A stretch of 64,000 nt of DNA from Anaerobium acetethylicum (GTDB lineage Bacteria; Bacillota; Clostridia; Lachnospirales; Lachnospiraceae), in assembly GCF_900096945.1 (NCBI RefSeq), contig NZ_FMKA01000002.1:212994-276993 (forward strand), given 5' to 3'. The translations under genes were made by a program, and so were the position numbers. Shown in pieces: positions 37,497 through 45,460 of the stretch; position 1 is the stretch's first letter, and each line of letters starts with the position of its first letter. The notes beneath the pieces are model-generated. The model was not told the DNA's origin, did no database searches, and saw nothing but the letters and a program-made list of their open reading frames with translations.

Positions 37497-37802
37497 ATGA
37501 AAATTGATGTAGTTCCTGAATGGATGCATGAACTTGAAAATGAAGATATGGAGTTTATAAAAAATTTCATATTAGCTTCAGGATCTTTGAAAGAAATTGC
37601 TGAACAATACTCTGTAACTTATCCAACTGTGCGATTGAGATTAGATAAATTAATTCAGAAAATACAAATTGGCAATGATATTTCTAACGACCCGTATATT
37701 TCATTAATAAAACGCTTTGTTGTGAATGAAAAAATAGATTTCGATACTGCTAAGATACTCATTTCAGTTTATAAAAACACCAAAAAAGGAGGAGAAGCAT
37801 GA
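37497..37802 (+). CDS. DUF2089-type helix-turn-helix protein
   Basis: A 101-residue protein of the DUF2089 type: VPEWMHELENEDMEFIKNFILASGSLKEIAEQYSVTYPTVRLRLDKLIQKI is a helix-turn-helix with the family's characteristic start, followed by a helical tail (IDFDTAKILISVYKNTKKGG). It is probably a DNA-binding regulator. ATG 37497 follows AAAGGACG; ATG 37479 would place the ribosome site inside the gene. Codon use is much richer in A and T than in the neighbours. It overlaps the next gene by ATGA. Confidence 0.8.
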   Translation: MKIDVVPEWMHELENEDMEFIKNFILASGSLKEIAEQYSVTYPTVRLRLDKLIQKIQIGNDISNDPYISLIKRFVVNEKIDFDTAKILISVYKNTKKGGEA

Positions 37803-37945
37803 ATACACTGACTATAATAATATATATTGTGAATGCGGCTATTTTGTTTGGAATTGTATCAATTATTATCTGCCTGAGAAAACATTTGAAAAATAAAAAC
37901 AGGAAAAAAGAATTCGATAAAATGAAGATAGACGATTTAAAGTAA
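37799..37945 (+). CDS. Small single-pass membrane protein (48 aa)
   Basis: It starts in an ATGA overlap with the DUF2089 gene, with AAAGGAGGAG just upstream. One membrane helix (residues 4-26, LTIIIYIVNAAILFGIVSIII) is followed by a strongly basic cytoplasmic tail. The coupling suggests it partners the regulator, for example as a membrane tether or sensor; no family was recognised. Confidence 0.75.
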   Translation: MNTLTIIIYIVNAAILFGIVSIIICLRKHLKNKNRKKEFDKMKIDDLK

Positions 37946-38001
37946 ACTATTAGAGTGAGTATAACTATTTTGTTATTTGCTTAAATTATTTTCAAACTTA
38001 A

Positions 38002-38109
38002 TCCCTGGATATTGCAGATAATATCGCGGCTCCGAAAGTCCAGGCACTTTTGGCAGAAATCAACCAGATGGCAGATTCCGGATATGAAAGCGAAGAGAAT
38101 TATCTATAA
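38002..38109 (+). pseudogene. Gene remnant, 35 codons
   Basis: An open stretch encodes SLDIADNIAAPKVQALLAEI then a short Glu-rich end, with codon use like the main genome and no start codon or ribosome site. After its TAA the same frame continues KWFENKKIL up to a second stop. It looks like the C-terminal scrap of a lost protein beside the AT-rich islet. The parent family is not recognised. Confidence 0.4.
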
Positions 38110-38151
38110 AAGTGGTTTGAAAACAAAAAAATTCTAAATGGTAATAAGAAA

Positions 38152-38198
38152 GGGGCTGCTGCTCAATGACTGAAAATCAGTCATTGAGCAGCAGCCCC
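38152..38198. terminator. Perfect 22-bp hairpin, bidirectional terminator
   Basis: Positions 38152-38173 pair without mismatch with 38177-38198 around an AAA loop. It lies past the end of malic enzyme on the minus strand and can stop it and the plus-strand remnant. Confidence 0.7.
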
Positions 38199-38225
38199 TT
38201 GTAATTCAACCATTTCTGTACATCA

Positions 38226-38266
38226 TGATGCATGTTGCTGTTCACGGAGCGAGCAGTGACGCTTAG
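38226..38266. repeat. F3 hairpin repeat, copy b, at the malic enzyme stop
   Basis: ATGTTGCTGTTCACGGAGCG, then AGCAGTGACGCTTAGATGC resemble F3 copies a and c. It includes the last codons of malic enzyme and its TAA, so the gene end lies within the repeat. Confidence 0.55.
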
Positions 38267-39435
38267 ATGCGCGCAACACCACTGTCGTTTGCAGCTTTCG
38301 CAACTGCCTTTGCAACAGCAGCGGCAACACCACGGTCAAGGGCGCTTGGAATGATGTAGTCTTTCGCGAGCTTTTCATCAGGAATATAGGATGCAATTGC
38401 CTTTGCAGCAGCGATCTTCATTTCTTCGTTGATATCGCTTGCACGTACATCAAGGGCTCCTCTGAAGATTCCAGGGAACGCAAGCACGTTGTTGATCTGG
38501 TTCGGGAAATCGCTTCTTCCGGTTCCTACCACTGCAGCTCCTGCTTCAAGTGCAAGGTCAGGCATGATTTCAGGAGTAGGGTTTGCCATTGCAAATACGA
38601 TTGCATTGTCAGCCATGGAAGCAACCATTTCCTTGGTTACGATGCCAGGTGCGGAAACGCCGATAAAGATGTCTCTGCCTTCCATGATTTCAGCAAGGCT
38701 GCCTGTCTTCTGTTCGTTGTTTGTGACTTCAGCCATGTTTGCCTGTTCAGGATTCATCCAGTCCTGTCCAGGTGCAAGAGCGCCGAGCTTGTCGACGAGA
38801 ATCACGTCTCCGGCTCTCAGCTGAAGGAGAAGCTTGCAGATGGAAATTCCTGCCGATCCTGCGCCGTTGATTACGATTTTGGCATCTTCCATTTTTTTGT
38901 TTACCAGCTTGAGGGCGTTTATGATTCCGGCTGCAACAACGATTGCGGTTCCATGCTGGTCATCGTGGAAAACAGGGATATCAAGTCTTTTTTTCAGCTT
39001 CTGTTCGATTTCAAAACATCTTGGAGCGGAAATATCTTCAAGGTTGATTCCACCGAAGCTTCCGCCGAGAAGGCTGATGGTGTTTACGATTTCATCCACG
39101 TCTTTTGAACGGATGCAGAGAGGGAATGCATCAACATCGCCGAAAGCCTTAAAGAGCGCGCATTTTCCTTCCATTACAGGCATTCCTGCTTCCGGTCCGA
39201 TATCGCCGAGGCCTAATACTGCGGTTCCATCAGTGATTACGGCAACAAGGTTTGAACGTCTTGTAAGGGTGTAGCTTTTATTTATATCTTTCTGGATTTC
39301 GAGGCATGGCTGAGCTACGCCAGGGGTATAAGCGAGGGAGAGGTCGTCTCTCGTGTTAAGCGGGGTACGGCATATTACCTCGATTTTACCTTTCCATTCT
39401 TCATGTTTCTTCAGTGATTCAACAGCATAATTCAT
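38263..39435 (-). CDS. NAD(P)-dependent malic enzyme
   Basis: A 390-residue short-form bacterial malic enzyme: LAYTPGVAQPC, DGTAVLGLGDIGPEAGMPVMEGK, FHDDQHGTAIVVAAG, the Rossmann motif INGAGSAGISICKLL, and ANPTPEI. It oxidatively decarboxylates malate to pyruvate with metal ion. AAAGGATGG precedes the start. It is a single gene between two F3 hairpins and convergent with the plus-strand genes on its left. Confidence 0.96.
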   Translation of the reverse strand: MNYAVESLKKHEEWKGKIEVICRTPLNTRDDLSLAYTPGVAQPCLEIQKDINKSYTLTRRSNLVAVITDGTAVLGLGDIGPEAGMPVMEGKCALFKAFGDVDAFPLCIRSKDVDEIVNTISLLGGSFGGINLEDISAPRCFEIEQKLKKRLDIPVFHDDQHGTAIVVAAGIINALKLVNKKMEDAKIVINGAGSAGISICKLLLQLRAGDVILVDKLGALAPGQDWMNPEQANMAEVTNNEQKTGSLAEIMEGRDIFIGVSAPGIVTKEMVASMADNAIVFAMANPTPEIMPDLALEAGAAVVGTGRSDFPNQINNVLAFPGIFRGALDVRASDINEEMKIAAAKAIASYIPDEKLAKDYIIPSALDRGVAAAVAKAVAKAANDSGVARI

Positions 39436-39565
39436 ACTATTCCATCCTTTCTTTTGTGGATTCTGTTTCAGTATTGCCGGAGTTGGACGGATTGACTCAA
39501 TCCAACGTAATTATAATACGGCAGGAGGGAATATGCAAACGAAATGGTGTATTTCACCCATTTCT

Positions 39566-39619
39566 GTGCATCTCGAAGCGTGTTACTGGTCACTGAGTGA
39601 ACAGTAACGCTTCTGCACA
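39566..39619. repeat. F3 hairpin repeat, copy c
   Basis: TGTGCA...AAGCGTGTTACTG(G)TCACT pairs with AGTGAACAGTAACGCTT...TGCACA. With copy b it brackets the malic enzyme gene. Confidence 0.65.
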
Positions 39620-39724
39620 TTTAGAAAGAAGAAACATGGCGCCTGCTGATGCTTTTTGATTTAAAGTGCAATATAATAGAGGAAGAAAAACAGGAAGCTA
39701 ACTTCAGAGAGGAAGAATATAATT

Positions 39725-40831
39725 ATGGTAAGAACAGGAATAGCAGGGATTGGAGCAATAGCGGAAAATTATATTAAACTGGTTGCGTCAGGAAAAGTGC
39801 AGGGGATGGAGCTGACTGCCTTCAGCAGCCGTAATGTGGTTCATGCACAGGAAGTCGCAGAAAAATACGGATTCCACAATCTGAGCATCTACGGCGATTA
39901 TGAGGAAATGCTGGCATCAGGCAAGGTGGATGCGGTAATCATCTGTACGCCACATTACCAGCATCCGGCTATGGGAAAACTGGCTGTCAGGCATGGAATC
40001 CATATGCTCGTGGAAAAGCCGATAGGCGTGTTCAGTGAAGAAGTGAAGGAAATGATTGAACTGGCGGAGGAAAAGCCTGAACTGAAAAGCGGCGTCCTGT
40101 ACAACAGGAGAGCATGCTGCACATTCCACAAGGTAAAGGAACTTGTAGAAGGGAACGCAGTGGGAAGCATCAAGCGGGCCAACTGGCTCATTACAAATCT
40201 GCACAGGACGGAGGCTTACCATAAATCAAGCCCGTGGAGAGGAACGTACAAGGGCGAAGGTGGAGGCATCCTGATGACCCAGGCTTCGCACCAGCTGGAT
40301 CTGTTTTTGTGGATCTGTTCCATGCCTGCCCGGGTCCGCGGATTCTGCTACAACGGGATGGAGAGGGACATACAGGTTGAAAATGACGTGACCATTCAGA
40401 TGGAATTCGAAAATGGGGCAACAGGGCAGTTCATCGCATCCTCCAGGGAATTTCCTGGAACGAACCGTTTTGAAATAAGCGGCGATCTGGGACAGATTAT
40501 AGTCGAAAACGACAACCATATCATATATAATAAGTTAGAAACCAGCGAAAGCGAATACAGCAGGACGACCAGCGATTACTTTGGGAAGATACCATATGAG
40601 CGTTTTGATTTCTATTTCAACGACGACGAAAATACAGTCCAGCATGCGGCAATACTGAATAACTTCGTGGATGCAATTGAAAAGGACGAGGAGGTCATCT
40701 GTCCGCTGAAGGAGGCAATGAATTCCCTGGTTATCATAAACGGAGCATATCTGTCGGGCTGGAAGCAGAAGACGCTGGACATTCCGTTTGATTACAGCCT
40801 GTTTACCCAGGAGCTGAAAAAGAAGTTTTAA
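39725..40831 (+). CDS. Gfo/Idh/MocA family oxidoreductase
   Basis: A 368-residue NAD(P)-dependent sugar or cyclitol dehydrogenase: GIAGIGAIAENYIKLVASGK dinucleotide fold, DAVIICTPHYQHPAMGKLAVRHGIHMLVEKPIG with the conserved EKP lysine, and the C-terminal sheet with GGGILMTQASHQLDLFLWI (catalytic-type His). The substrate is unknown; pentose or inositol derivatives are possible. A GAGAGGAAG site precedes the start. Confidence 0.93.
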   Translation: MVRTGIAGIGAIAENYIKLVASGKVQGMELTAFSSRNVVHAQEVAEKYGFHNLSIYGDYEEMLASGKVDAVIICTPHYQHPAMGKLAVRHGIHMLVEKPIGVFSEEVKEMIELAEEKPELKSGVLYNRRACCTFHKVKELVEGNAVGSIKRANWLITNLHRTEAYHKSSPWRGTYKGEGGGILMTQASHQLDLFLWICSMPARVRGFCYNGMERDIQVENDVTIQMEFENGATGQFIASSREFPGTNRFEISGDLGQIIVENDNHIIYNKLETSESEYSRTTSDYFGKIPYERFDFYFNDDENTVQHAAILNNFVDAIEKDEEVICPLKEAMNSLVIINGAYLSGWKQKTLDIPFDYSLFTQELKKKF

Positions 40832-40835
40832 ACGT

Positions 40836-40865
40836 TATGCATAAAATTCCGGGATTTTATGCATA
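40836..40865 (+). promoter_or_regulatory. Perfect 12-bp inverted repeat before the lipoprotein gene
   Basis: TATGCATAAAAT (40836-40847) pairs with ATTTTATGCATA (40854-40865) around a six-base loop. It ends 5 bases before the AAGGAG ribosome site of the next gene. The TATGC/GCATA arms recall those within F2 repeats. Confidence 0.55.
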
Positions 40866-40882
40866 TGGAAAAGGAGTGGAAT

Positions 40883-41356
40883 ATGAAAAAGGGGAAAACT
40901 ATACTGGCATTGATTGCAGTAATATGCAGCCTGATGCTGTGGGCCTGCGGCAGTACTGCACTATTCGAAGAGACGGACTACTCATCTCAGGAAGAGATGA
41001 CGGATTTCCAGGCAGAGGATGAGGCGACGGAGGAAATCCAGACACAGGAGGCGGGAGAAACCGATGAGAATCCGGCCAATGTAAAGGAATATAAGTTCAG
41101 AACCCAGGAGCTGCTGGATTCCCATTATAACAAACATGGCAGGGAGTTCGGAACGATCACCAAAGAGCAGTATCTGCAGGGCGTCAATGATCTGATCAAT
41201 TCAACCGGTCCGAATATCCTTACAAAAACAGAGGAGGACGGGGACACCCTGATCTACAATACGGATACCAATGAATTTGCCGTCATAACGCCGGACAATA
41301 TTATCAGGACTTACTTCAGACCGACGGATGGGATAGATTATTTCAACCGGCAATAA
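40883..41356 (+). CDS. Putative lipoprotein of unknown function
   Basis: A 157-residue protein with signal peptide and lipobox (LMLWAC, Cys24), an acidic Glu-rich linker, and a C-terminal half rich in Thr and Asn (YKFRTQELLDSHYNKHGREFG, GDTLIYNTDTNEFAVITPDNIIRTYFRP). The last part resembles a small extracellular domain often found in clostridial secreted toxins or lipoproteins; the function is unknown. ATG 40883 is chosen because AAGGAGTGG precedes it. Confidence 0.75.
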   Translation: MKKGKTILALIAVICSLMLWACGSTALFEETDYSSQEEMTDFQAEDEATEEIQTQEAGETDENPANVKEYKFRTQELLDSHYNKHGREFGTITKEQYLQGVNDLINSTGPNILTKTEEDGDTLIYNTDTNEFAVITPDNIIRTYFRPTDGIDYFNRQ

Positions 41357-41370
41357 AGGATAGCTTTTGC

Positions 41371-41400
41371 AACCAGGAAGGACGTAGTCCTGAATAGTTT
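41371..41400 (+). repeat. F2 right-end fragment before the CPCC gene
   Basis: AACCAGGAAGGACGTAGTCC then TGAATAGTTT matches the F2 right end; the ribosome site AAAGGAGG follows at once. Confidence 0.6.
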
Positions 41401-41415
41401 TAAAGGAGGATGTCT

Positions 41416-41646
41416 ATGGGAAAATACAAATGTCCATGCTGCGGGAATTACACATTGGCAGAGGAGCCGCCGGGAACATATGAAATCTGCATGGTATGCG
41501 AATGGGAGGATGACAGGAGTCAGTTTCTTGATCCGGACTATCGGGGCGGGGCGAACAGGCTCAGTCTGAATGAGGCCCGGAGGAATTATGAGAAGTTCCG
41601 GGAAGAGGAACAGAGATTCGAGGATATGGATGACCCGAATGACTGA
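41416..41646 (+). CDS. CPCC-family cysteine-rich protein
   Basis: A 76-residue protein that begins YKCPCCGNYTL and continues CMVCEWEDD, giving a four-cysteine zinc knuckle, with the NRLSLNEARRNYEKF helix typical of the CPCC domain. The function of the family is unknown, though it is often linked to toxin-immunity-like clusters. GGAGG at 41405-41409 selects ATG 41416. Confidence 0.85.
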   Translation: MGKYKCPCCGNYTLAEEPPGTYEICMVCEWEDDRSQFLDPDYRGGANRLSLNEARRNYEKFREEEQRFEDMDDPND

Positions 41647-41769
41647 CAGGATGGATGCCCCATATGCTTCGCCTGAAAACATGTGTAGAAGTGCAGGGGA
41701 TTCAGCTATTGAAAAAAGGCTGGTGATAGCTTATACTAGTGGATAGTTTGAAAATAAGGAGTGGAAATA

Positions 41770-42606
41770 ATGGCAGAAAATGGATGCGGAAGCACAAGCT
41801 GTTCATCAGGCAGCTGTGAAGGATGCGCAAGCAACAAACCGGAAAGCTTATTAGAGCAGCCGGGTATTTACACTGATGTCAAGAAAGTAATCGGAGTCGT
41901 AAGCGGAAAAGGCGGAGTTGGAAAATCGCTTGTTACCTCGTCGCTTGCGGTGCTTCTTAACAAAATGGGATACAGGACGGGCATCCTGGATGCCGATATC
42001 ACCGGACCTTCCATACCGAAAATGTTCGGAGTCCGCGGTCCTGCAAAGGGTACTGAAGAAGGAATTCTGCCTGAAATTGCAGAAGACAGCACGAAAATCA
42101 TGTCTGTAAACCTTCTGCTCGAAGACGAGGAAGCCCCTGTAATCTGGCGTGGACCTGTAATCGCAAACATGGTAAAGCAGTTCTGGACTGACGTCATGTG
42201 GGGAGATCTTGATTTCCTCTTCGTGGATATGCCTCCGGGAACAGGAGACGTTCCACTGACAGTATTCCAGTCGATTCCGGTTGACGGAATCATTATTGTG
42301 ACATCGCCTCAGGACCTTGTCAGGATGATTGTGAACAAGGCTTACAACATGGCATCGGCAATGAATATTCCTGTACTTGGAATCGTTGAAAACTATAGTT
42401 ATGTAAAATGTCCTGACTGTGATAAGGAAATCAAGATTTTCGGCGAGAGCAGAATTGACGAAATCGCAGCCGGATTAGGAACCGAAGTGCTTGGAAAAAT
42501 GCCGATCGATCCTAAATTCGCAGAGCTTGCAGATGCTGGGGAGTTCTACAAAACTGAAAACATCTATCTTGATAAAGCAGTGGAAAAATTAAAAGGAATG
42601 CTGTAA
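41770..42606 (+). CDS. Mrp/Nbp35-type iron-sulfur carrier ATPase
   Basis: A 278-residue protein with a cysteine-rich N-terminus (four Cys within residues 6-21), a deviant Walker A GKGGVGKS, and the Mrp signature FVDMPPGTGDVPLTVFQ. The CPDC motif near residue 216 is the bridging cluster site of the dimer. It carries and delivers [4Fe-4S] clusters in the cytoplasm. AAGGAG supports ATG 41770 rather than GTG 41761. Confidence 0.95.
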   Translation: MAENGCGSTSCSSGSCEGCASNKPESLLEQPGIYTDVKKVIGVVSGKGGVGKSLVTSSLAVLLNKMGYRTGILDADITGPSIPKMFGVRGPAKGTEEGILPEIAEDSTKIMSVNLLLEDEEAPVIWRGPVIANMVKQFWTDVMWGDLDFLFVDMPPGTGDVPLTVFQSIPVDGIIIVTSPQDLVRMIVNKAYNMASAMNIPVLGIVENYSYVKCPDCDKEIKIFGESRIDEIAAGLGTEVLGKMPIDPKFAELADAGEFYKTENIYLDKAVEKLKGML

Positions 42607-42618
42607 AAGGCTGCCGGG

Positions 42619-42659
42619 CGGCGGGCTGTGGGTTTATCACCTACAGCCTGCCGTTTTTT
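42619..42659 (+). terminator. Terminator after the Mrp gene
   Basis: CGGCGGGCTGTGGGT pairs with ACCTACAGCCTGCCG, followed by TTTTTT. Confidence 0.85.
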
Positions 42660-42678
42660 CATCTCATCGGAAGGGAGT

Positions 42679-42930
42679 GTCAAAAGCCCATTTACGATAT
42701 AGTATTAGTCAATTTGCACAAGTTTTAGTAATCAGGACGCGATGGAAAACATGTTCATTCGCAGCGCGCTCTCGCTTAGATGAAGACGTAGTGGTACTTA
42801 GGCCGCAAAGTACGCGGCCTAAGTACCAACGTCTTCATAAAGCTGCTCATTGAATCATGTTTTCCATCGCTGTGCTGCAGCTGGCGAATGTGCAAATTGA
42901 CGAAGCGAAGATTACAGGAGGGCTTTTGAC
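42679..42930 (+). repeat. F1 palindromic repeat, copy D (most complete)
   Basis: 252 bp, with ends GTCAAAAGCCC and GGGCTTTTGAC. Subterminal TCAATTTGCACA / TGTGCAAATTGA, then GATGGAAAACATG / CATGTTTTCCATC, then ATGAAGACGT / ACGTCTTCAT and the core GGTACTTAGGCCGC / GCGGCCTAAGTACC are all paired in order, so the element is a long interrupted palindrome. Confidence 0.85.
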
Positions 42931-42973
42931 CTGCTAATCCTCATAGGAGAGGACGGCGTATGATTTGAAAAAA

Positions 42974-43043
42974 CAAACATACATTCGAAAAAAAGATTGC
43001 ACAATCCTGGAGGGCATGTTATTATAATGCAAACACATGTTCG
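42974..43043 (+). promoter_or_regulatory. Promoter with two LexA-like boxes before the radical-SAM repair genes
   Basis: TTGCAC (42997-43002), 17 bp and TATTAT (43020-43025) form a promoter. CAAACATACATTCG (42974-42987) and CAAACACATGTTCG (43030-43043) resemble the Gram-positive LexA site (CGAAC...GTTCG) with two and one mismatches in the half-sites. They flank the promoter, suited to SOS repression. Confidence 0.5.
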
Positions 43044-43064
43044 AAAGGGAGGGTGCTGGGTGGT

Positions 43065-44399
43065 ATGAAAATACAACAGGATATGACGATTTCTGAAAAA
43101 CTTGAAATACTGTCCGATGCGGCGAAGTATGATGTTGCATGTACTTCCAGCGGGGTGGACAGGAAGAACGGCGGGAAAGGGATGGGGAACTGTACGGCTC
43201 CTGGAATCTGCCACAGCTTTTCGGCTGACGGCAGATGCATATCCCTTCTGAAGATACTGTTCACAAATGAATGTATTTTTGACTGCAAGTACTGCATTAA
43301 CCGCTCGTCAAATGACGTGAAGAGGGCATCCTTCACGCCGGATGAGATCTGCTCCCTGACGATGGAATTTTATAAACGAAATTATATAGAGGGACTTTTC
43401 CTGAGTTCAGGGGTCCTTTATACACCGAATTATACAATGGAGCTCATCTACCAGACACTCTTGAAATTGAGGACAGAGCATCATTTCATGGGATATATCC
43501 ATGTGAAGGCGATTCCCGGTGCGGACAGCGGCCTGATCGAGAAAACTGGATTTCTGGCTGACAGGATGAGCATCAATCTGGAACTGCCGACTGCAGAGAG
43601 TCTGCGGATTCTGGCACCTCATAAGAACCGGAACGCGATACTGAACCCCATGAGGCAGATCCAGCAGGGAATAACTGCCAGCCGGAATGAGATTGCAGTC
43701 TTCAGGAATGCCCCCAAATTTGTTCCGGCAGGTCAGAGTACCCAGATGATTATAGGAGCAACGCCGGAAAGTGACTATCAGATCGTTTCCGTTGCAGAAT
43801 CGCTGTATGACAAGTTCAGCCTGAAAAGGGTGTTTTATTCAGCCTTTGTACAGGTGAACGAGGATGCAGCCCTGCCTGCGCTGCCCGGAGGGCCGCCTCT
43901 GCTCAGGGAACACAGGCTCTATCAGGCGGACTGGCTTCTCAGGTTCTATGGCTTCAAAGCTTCTGAACTCCTTTCAGAAGAAAGGCCTAATTTCAATGTC
44001 CTTTTTGATCCGAAATGCGACTGGGCTCTCAGGCATCTGGAAATCTTCCCGGTTGAAATAAACAGGGCTGATTACTATACGCTTCTGAGGGTTCCGGGAA
44101 TAGGAAACAAATCAGCCCTCAGGATTGTGAAGGCCAGAAGGATGGCGGTGTTGAAATTCGAGGATCTGCAGCGGATGGGAGTCGTCCTGAAGAGGGCCTT
44201 GTACTTCATAACCTGCAGCGGAAAAATGATGTATCAGACGAAAATCGAGGAAGATTATATAGCAAGGAATCTCCTGAATGTGAAGGAAAGGCTTCCAGCG
44301 GATATCGCCGGAGGGGGGATGACATTCCGCCAGCTTTCGCTTTTTGACGACGTGAATTTCGGAGGAACCATTAATGGAATAGGTGGTGGACAGATATGA
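43065..44399 (+). CDS. Putative DNA modification/repair radical SAM protein
   Basis: A 444-residue protein. The radical SAM cluster motif is CIFDCKYC in NECIFDCKYCINRSS. A C-terminal helix-hairpin-helix (LRVPGIGNKSALRIVKAR) suggests DNA binding. The N-terminus KLEILSDAAKYDVACTSSG is family-typical. The family is always paired with the DUF4130-type protein encoded next, and the pair is predicted to act on DNA; no reaction is established to my knowledge. ATG 43065 or GTG 43053 may be the start. Two LexA-like boxes upstream suggest damage control. Confidence 0.88.
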   Translation: MKIQQDMTISEKLEILSDAAKYDVACTSSGVDRKNGGKGMGNCTAPGICHSFSADGRCISLLKILFTNECIFDCKYCINRSSNDVKRASFTPDEICSLTMEFYKRNYIEGLFLSSGVLYTPNYTMELIYQTLLKLRTEHHFMGYIHVKAIPGADSGLIEKTGFLADRMSINLELPTAESLRILAPHKNRNAILNPMRQIQQGITASRNEIAVFRNAPKFVPAGQSTQMIIGATPESDYQIVSVAESLYDKFSLKRVFYSAFVQVNEDAALPALPGGPPLLREHRLYQADWLLRFYGFKASELLSEERPNFNVLFDPKCDWALRHLEIFPVEINRADYYTLLRVPGIGNKSALRIVKARRMAVLKFEDLQRMGVVLKRALYFITCSGKMMYQTKIEEDYIARNLLNVKERLPADIAGGGMTFRQLSLFDDVNFGGTINGIGGGQI

Positions 44400-45163
44400 A
44401 TCAGAAAATTTTCATCTGCGAGGACAGTCTTGACGGAATCATGACGGCCCTGCATGAAGCCTTATACAGCGGCATCGACCGTGAATATTTGAAAATATGC
44501 ATTGGTGATGAGGGGAATTTTACACTTTTTTCGGAATATATATATGTGGAAACGGATCCGGAAAAGGCGGAAAAGACCGCCCACATGCTCAGGCTCAGGC
44601 TTGGAGCCGAAGGCTACTATGGAATCTGCCATGCGGCAATGTCATTTGAAGAAGACAAGGCGGATGCTATTCTCGGGATGGTTATGACAGGGCTGTCAAT
44701 GAAGGATGGCCGCATGGTCATGGACCATATCAGCGACAAGGCGGTCGGCAGGGTATTTGAATTGAGCCGTACGGTCTCTAATGAAGCTCATCATCATCTT
44801 GGCTTCATAAGGTTCAGGGAATTGAAAAACGGAGTCCTTCTCTCTGAAATAACCCCTAAGAATGATATCCTTACATTGGTAGCTCCACACTTTGAGGACA
44901 GGCTCGGATGCGAGGACTGGATGATCTATGACAGGAATAGGAGCCTTTTTGCCGTACACAGACGGGGAAGCAGATGGGGGATTGTTTCAGGCGAAACCCT
45001 CGACATGGACAGGGCTGCAGAGCTTTCAGAAAGGGAAGAGGAATTCCAGGATCTGTGGAAGCGATTCTGTAGCAGCGTTTCAATCAGAGAAAGAGAAAAT
45101 ACGGAGCTACAGCAGCAGAATCTTCCTTTAAGGTTCAGAAAAAACATGACGGAATTTGAATAA
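44396..45163 (+). CDS. DUF4130-type putative DNA repair partner
   Basis: A 255-residue protein overlapping the radical SAM gene by ATGA. The start FICEDSLDGIMTALHEALYSG and the LVAPHFEDRLGCEDWMIYDRNRSLFAVHR region are those of the TIGR03915/DUF4130 family, which has a uracil-DNA-glycosylase-like relation in larger fusions. It probably works with the radical SAM partner in repair of a modified base. The exact role is unknown. Confidence 0.85.
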   Translation: MNQKIFICEDSLDGIMTALHEALYSGIDREYLKICIGDEGNFTLFSEYIYVETDPEKAEKTAHMLRLRLGAEGYYGICHAAMSFEEDKADAILGMVMTGLSMKDGRMVMDHISDKAVGRVFELSRTVSNEAHHHLGFIRFRELKNGVLLSEITPKNDILTLVAPHFEDRLGCEDWMIYDRNRSLFAVHRRGSRWGIVSGETLDMDRAAELSEREEEFQDLWKRFCSSVSIRERENTELQQQNLPLRFRKNMTEFE

Positions 45164-45383
45164 ATCTGACGGGAATTCAAGGAATAGAGCATATAATAAA
45201 AAAATCTGCATAAACTTTGTGGGCCGTGTTGTATGAGTGCGATAAAATATAACAATAAAAGCGGTATTGGACAGGCCGGGATAAAGTTTTGGATGGCAAT
45301 GTATATAAAAAAAAACAAAATGATTGTAAGGTTTACATAAAAATCGTAATCATGACTGGTTCAGGTAGCGATAGGGCAGAAAA

Positions 45384-45412
45384 TTGACAAAACAACAGAA
45401 AAATGCGATAAT
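45384..45412 (+). promoter_or_regulatory. Sigma-A promoter for the HPr-like gene
   Basis: TTGACA (45384-45389), 17 bp, GATAAT (45407-45412), about 50 bp before the start codon. The rest of 45164-45460 shows nothing else of note. Confidence 0.75.
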
Positions 45413-45460
45413 GGTCGTGGTATTTGTTTTGTTTTTTTTGGTTTGGAAAGGAAAGTTGTT

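Noticed and set aside
8892..39619. F3 hairpins as a CRISPR array or phage attachment sites
   Set aside because: Only three dispersed copies, no regular spacers, no cas or integrase genes nearby.
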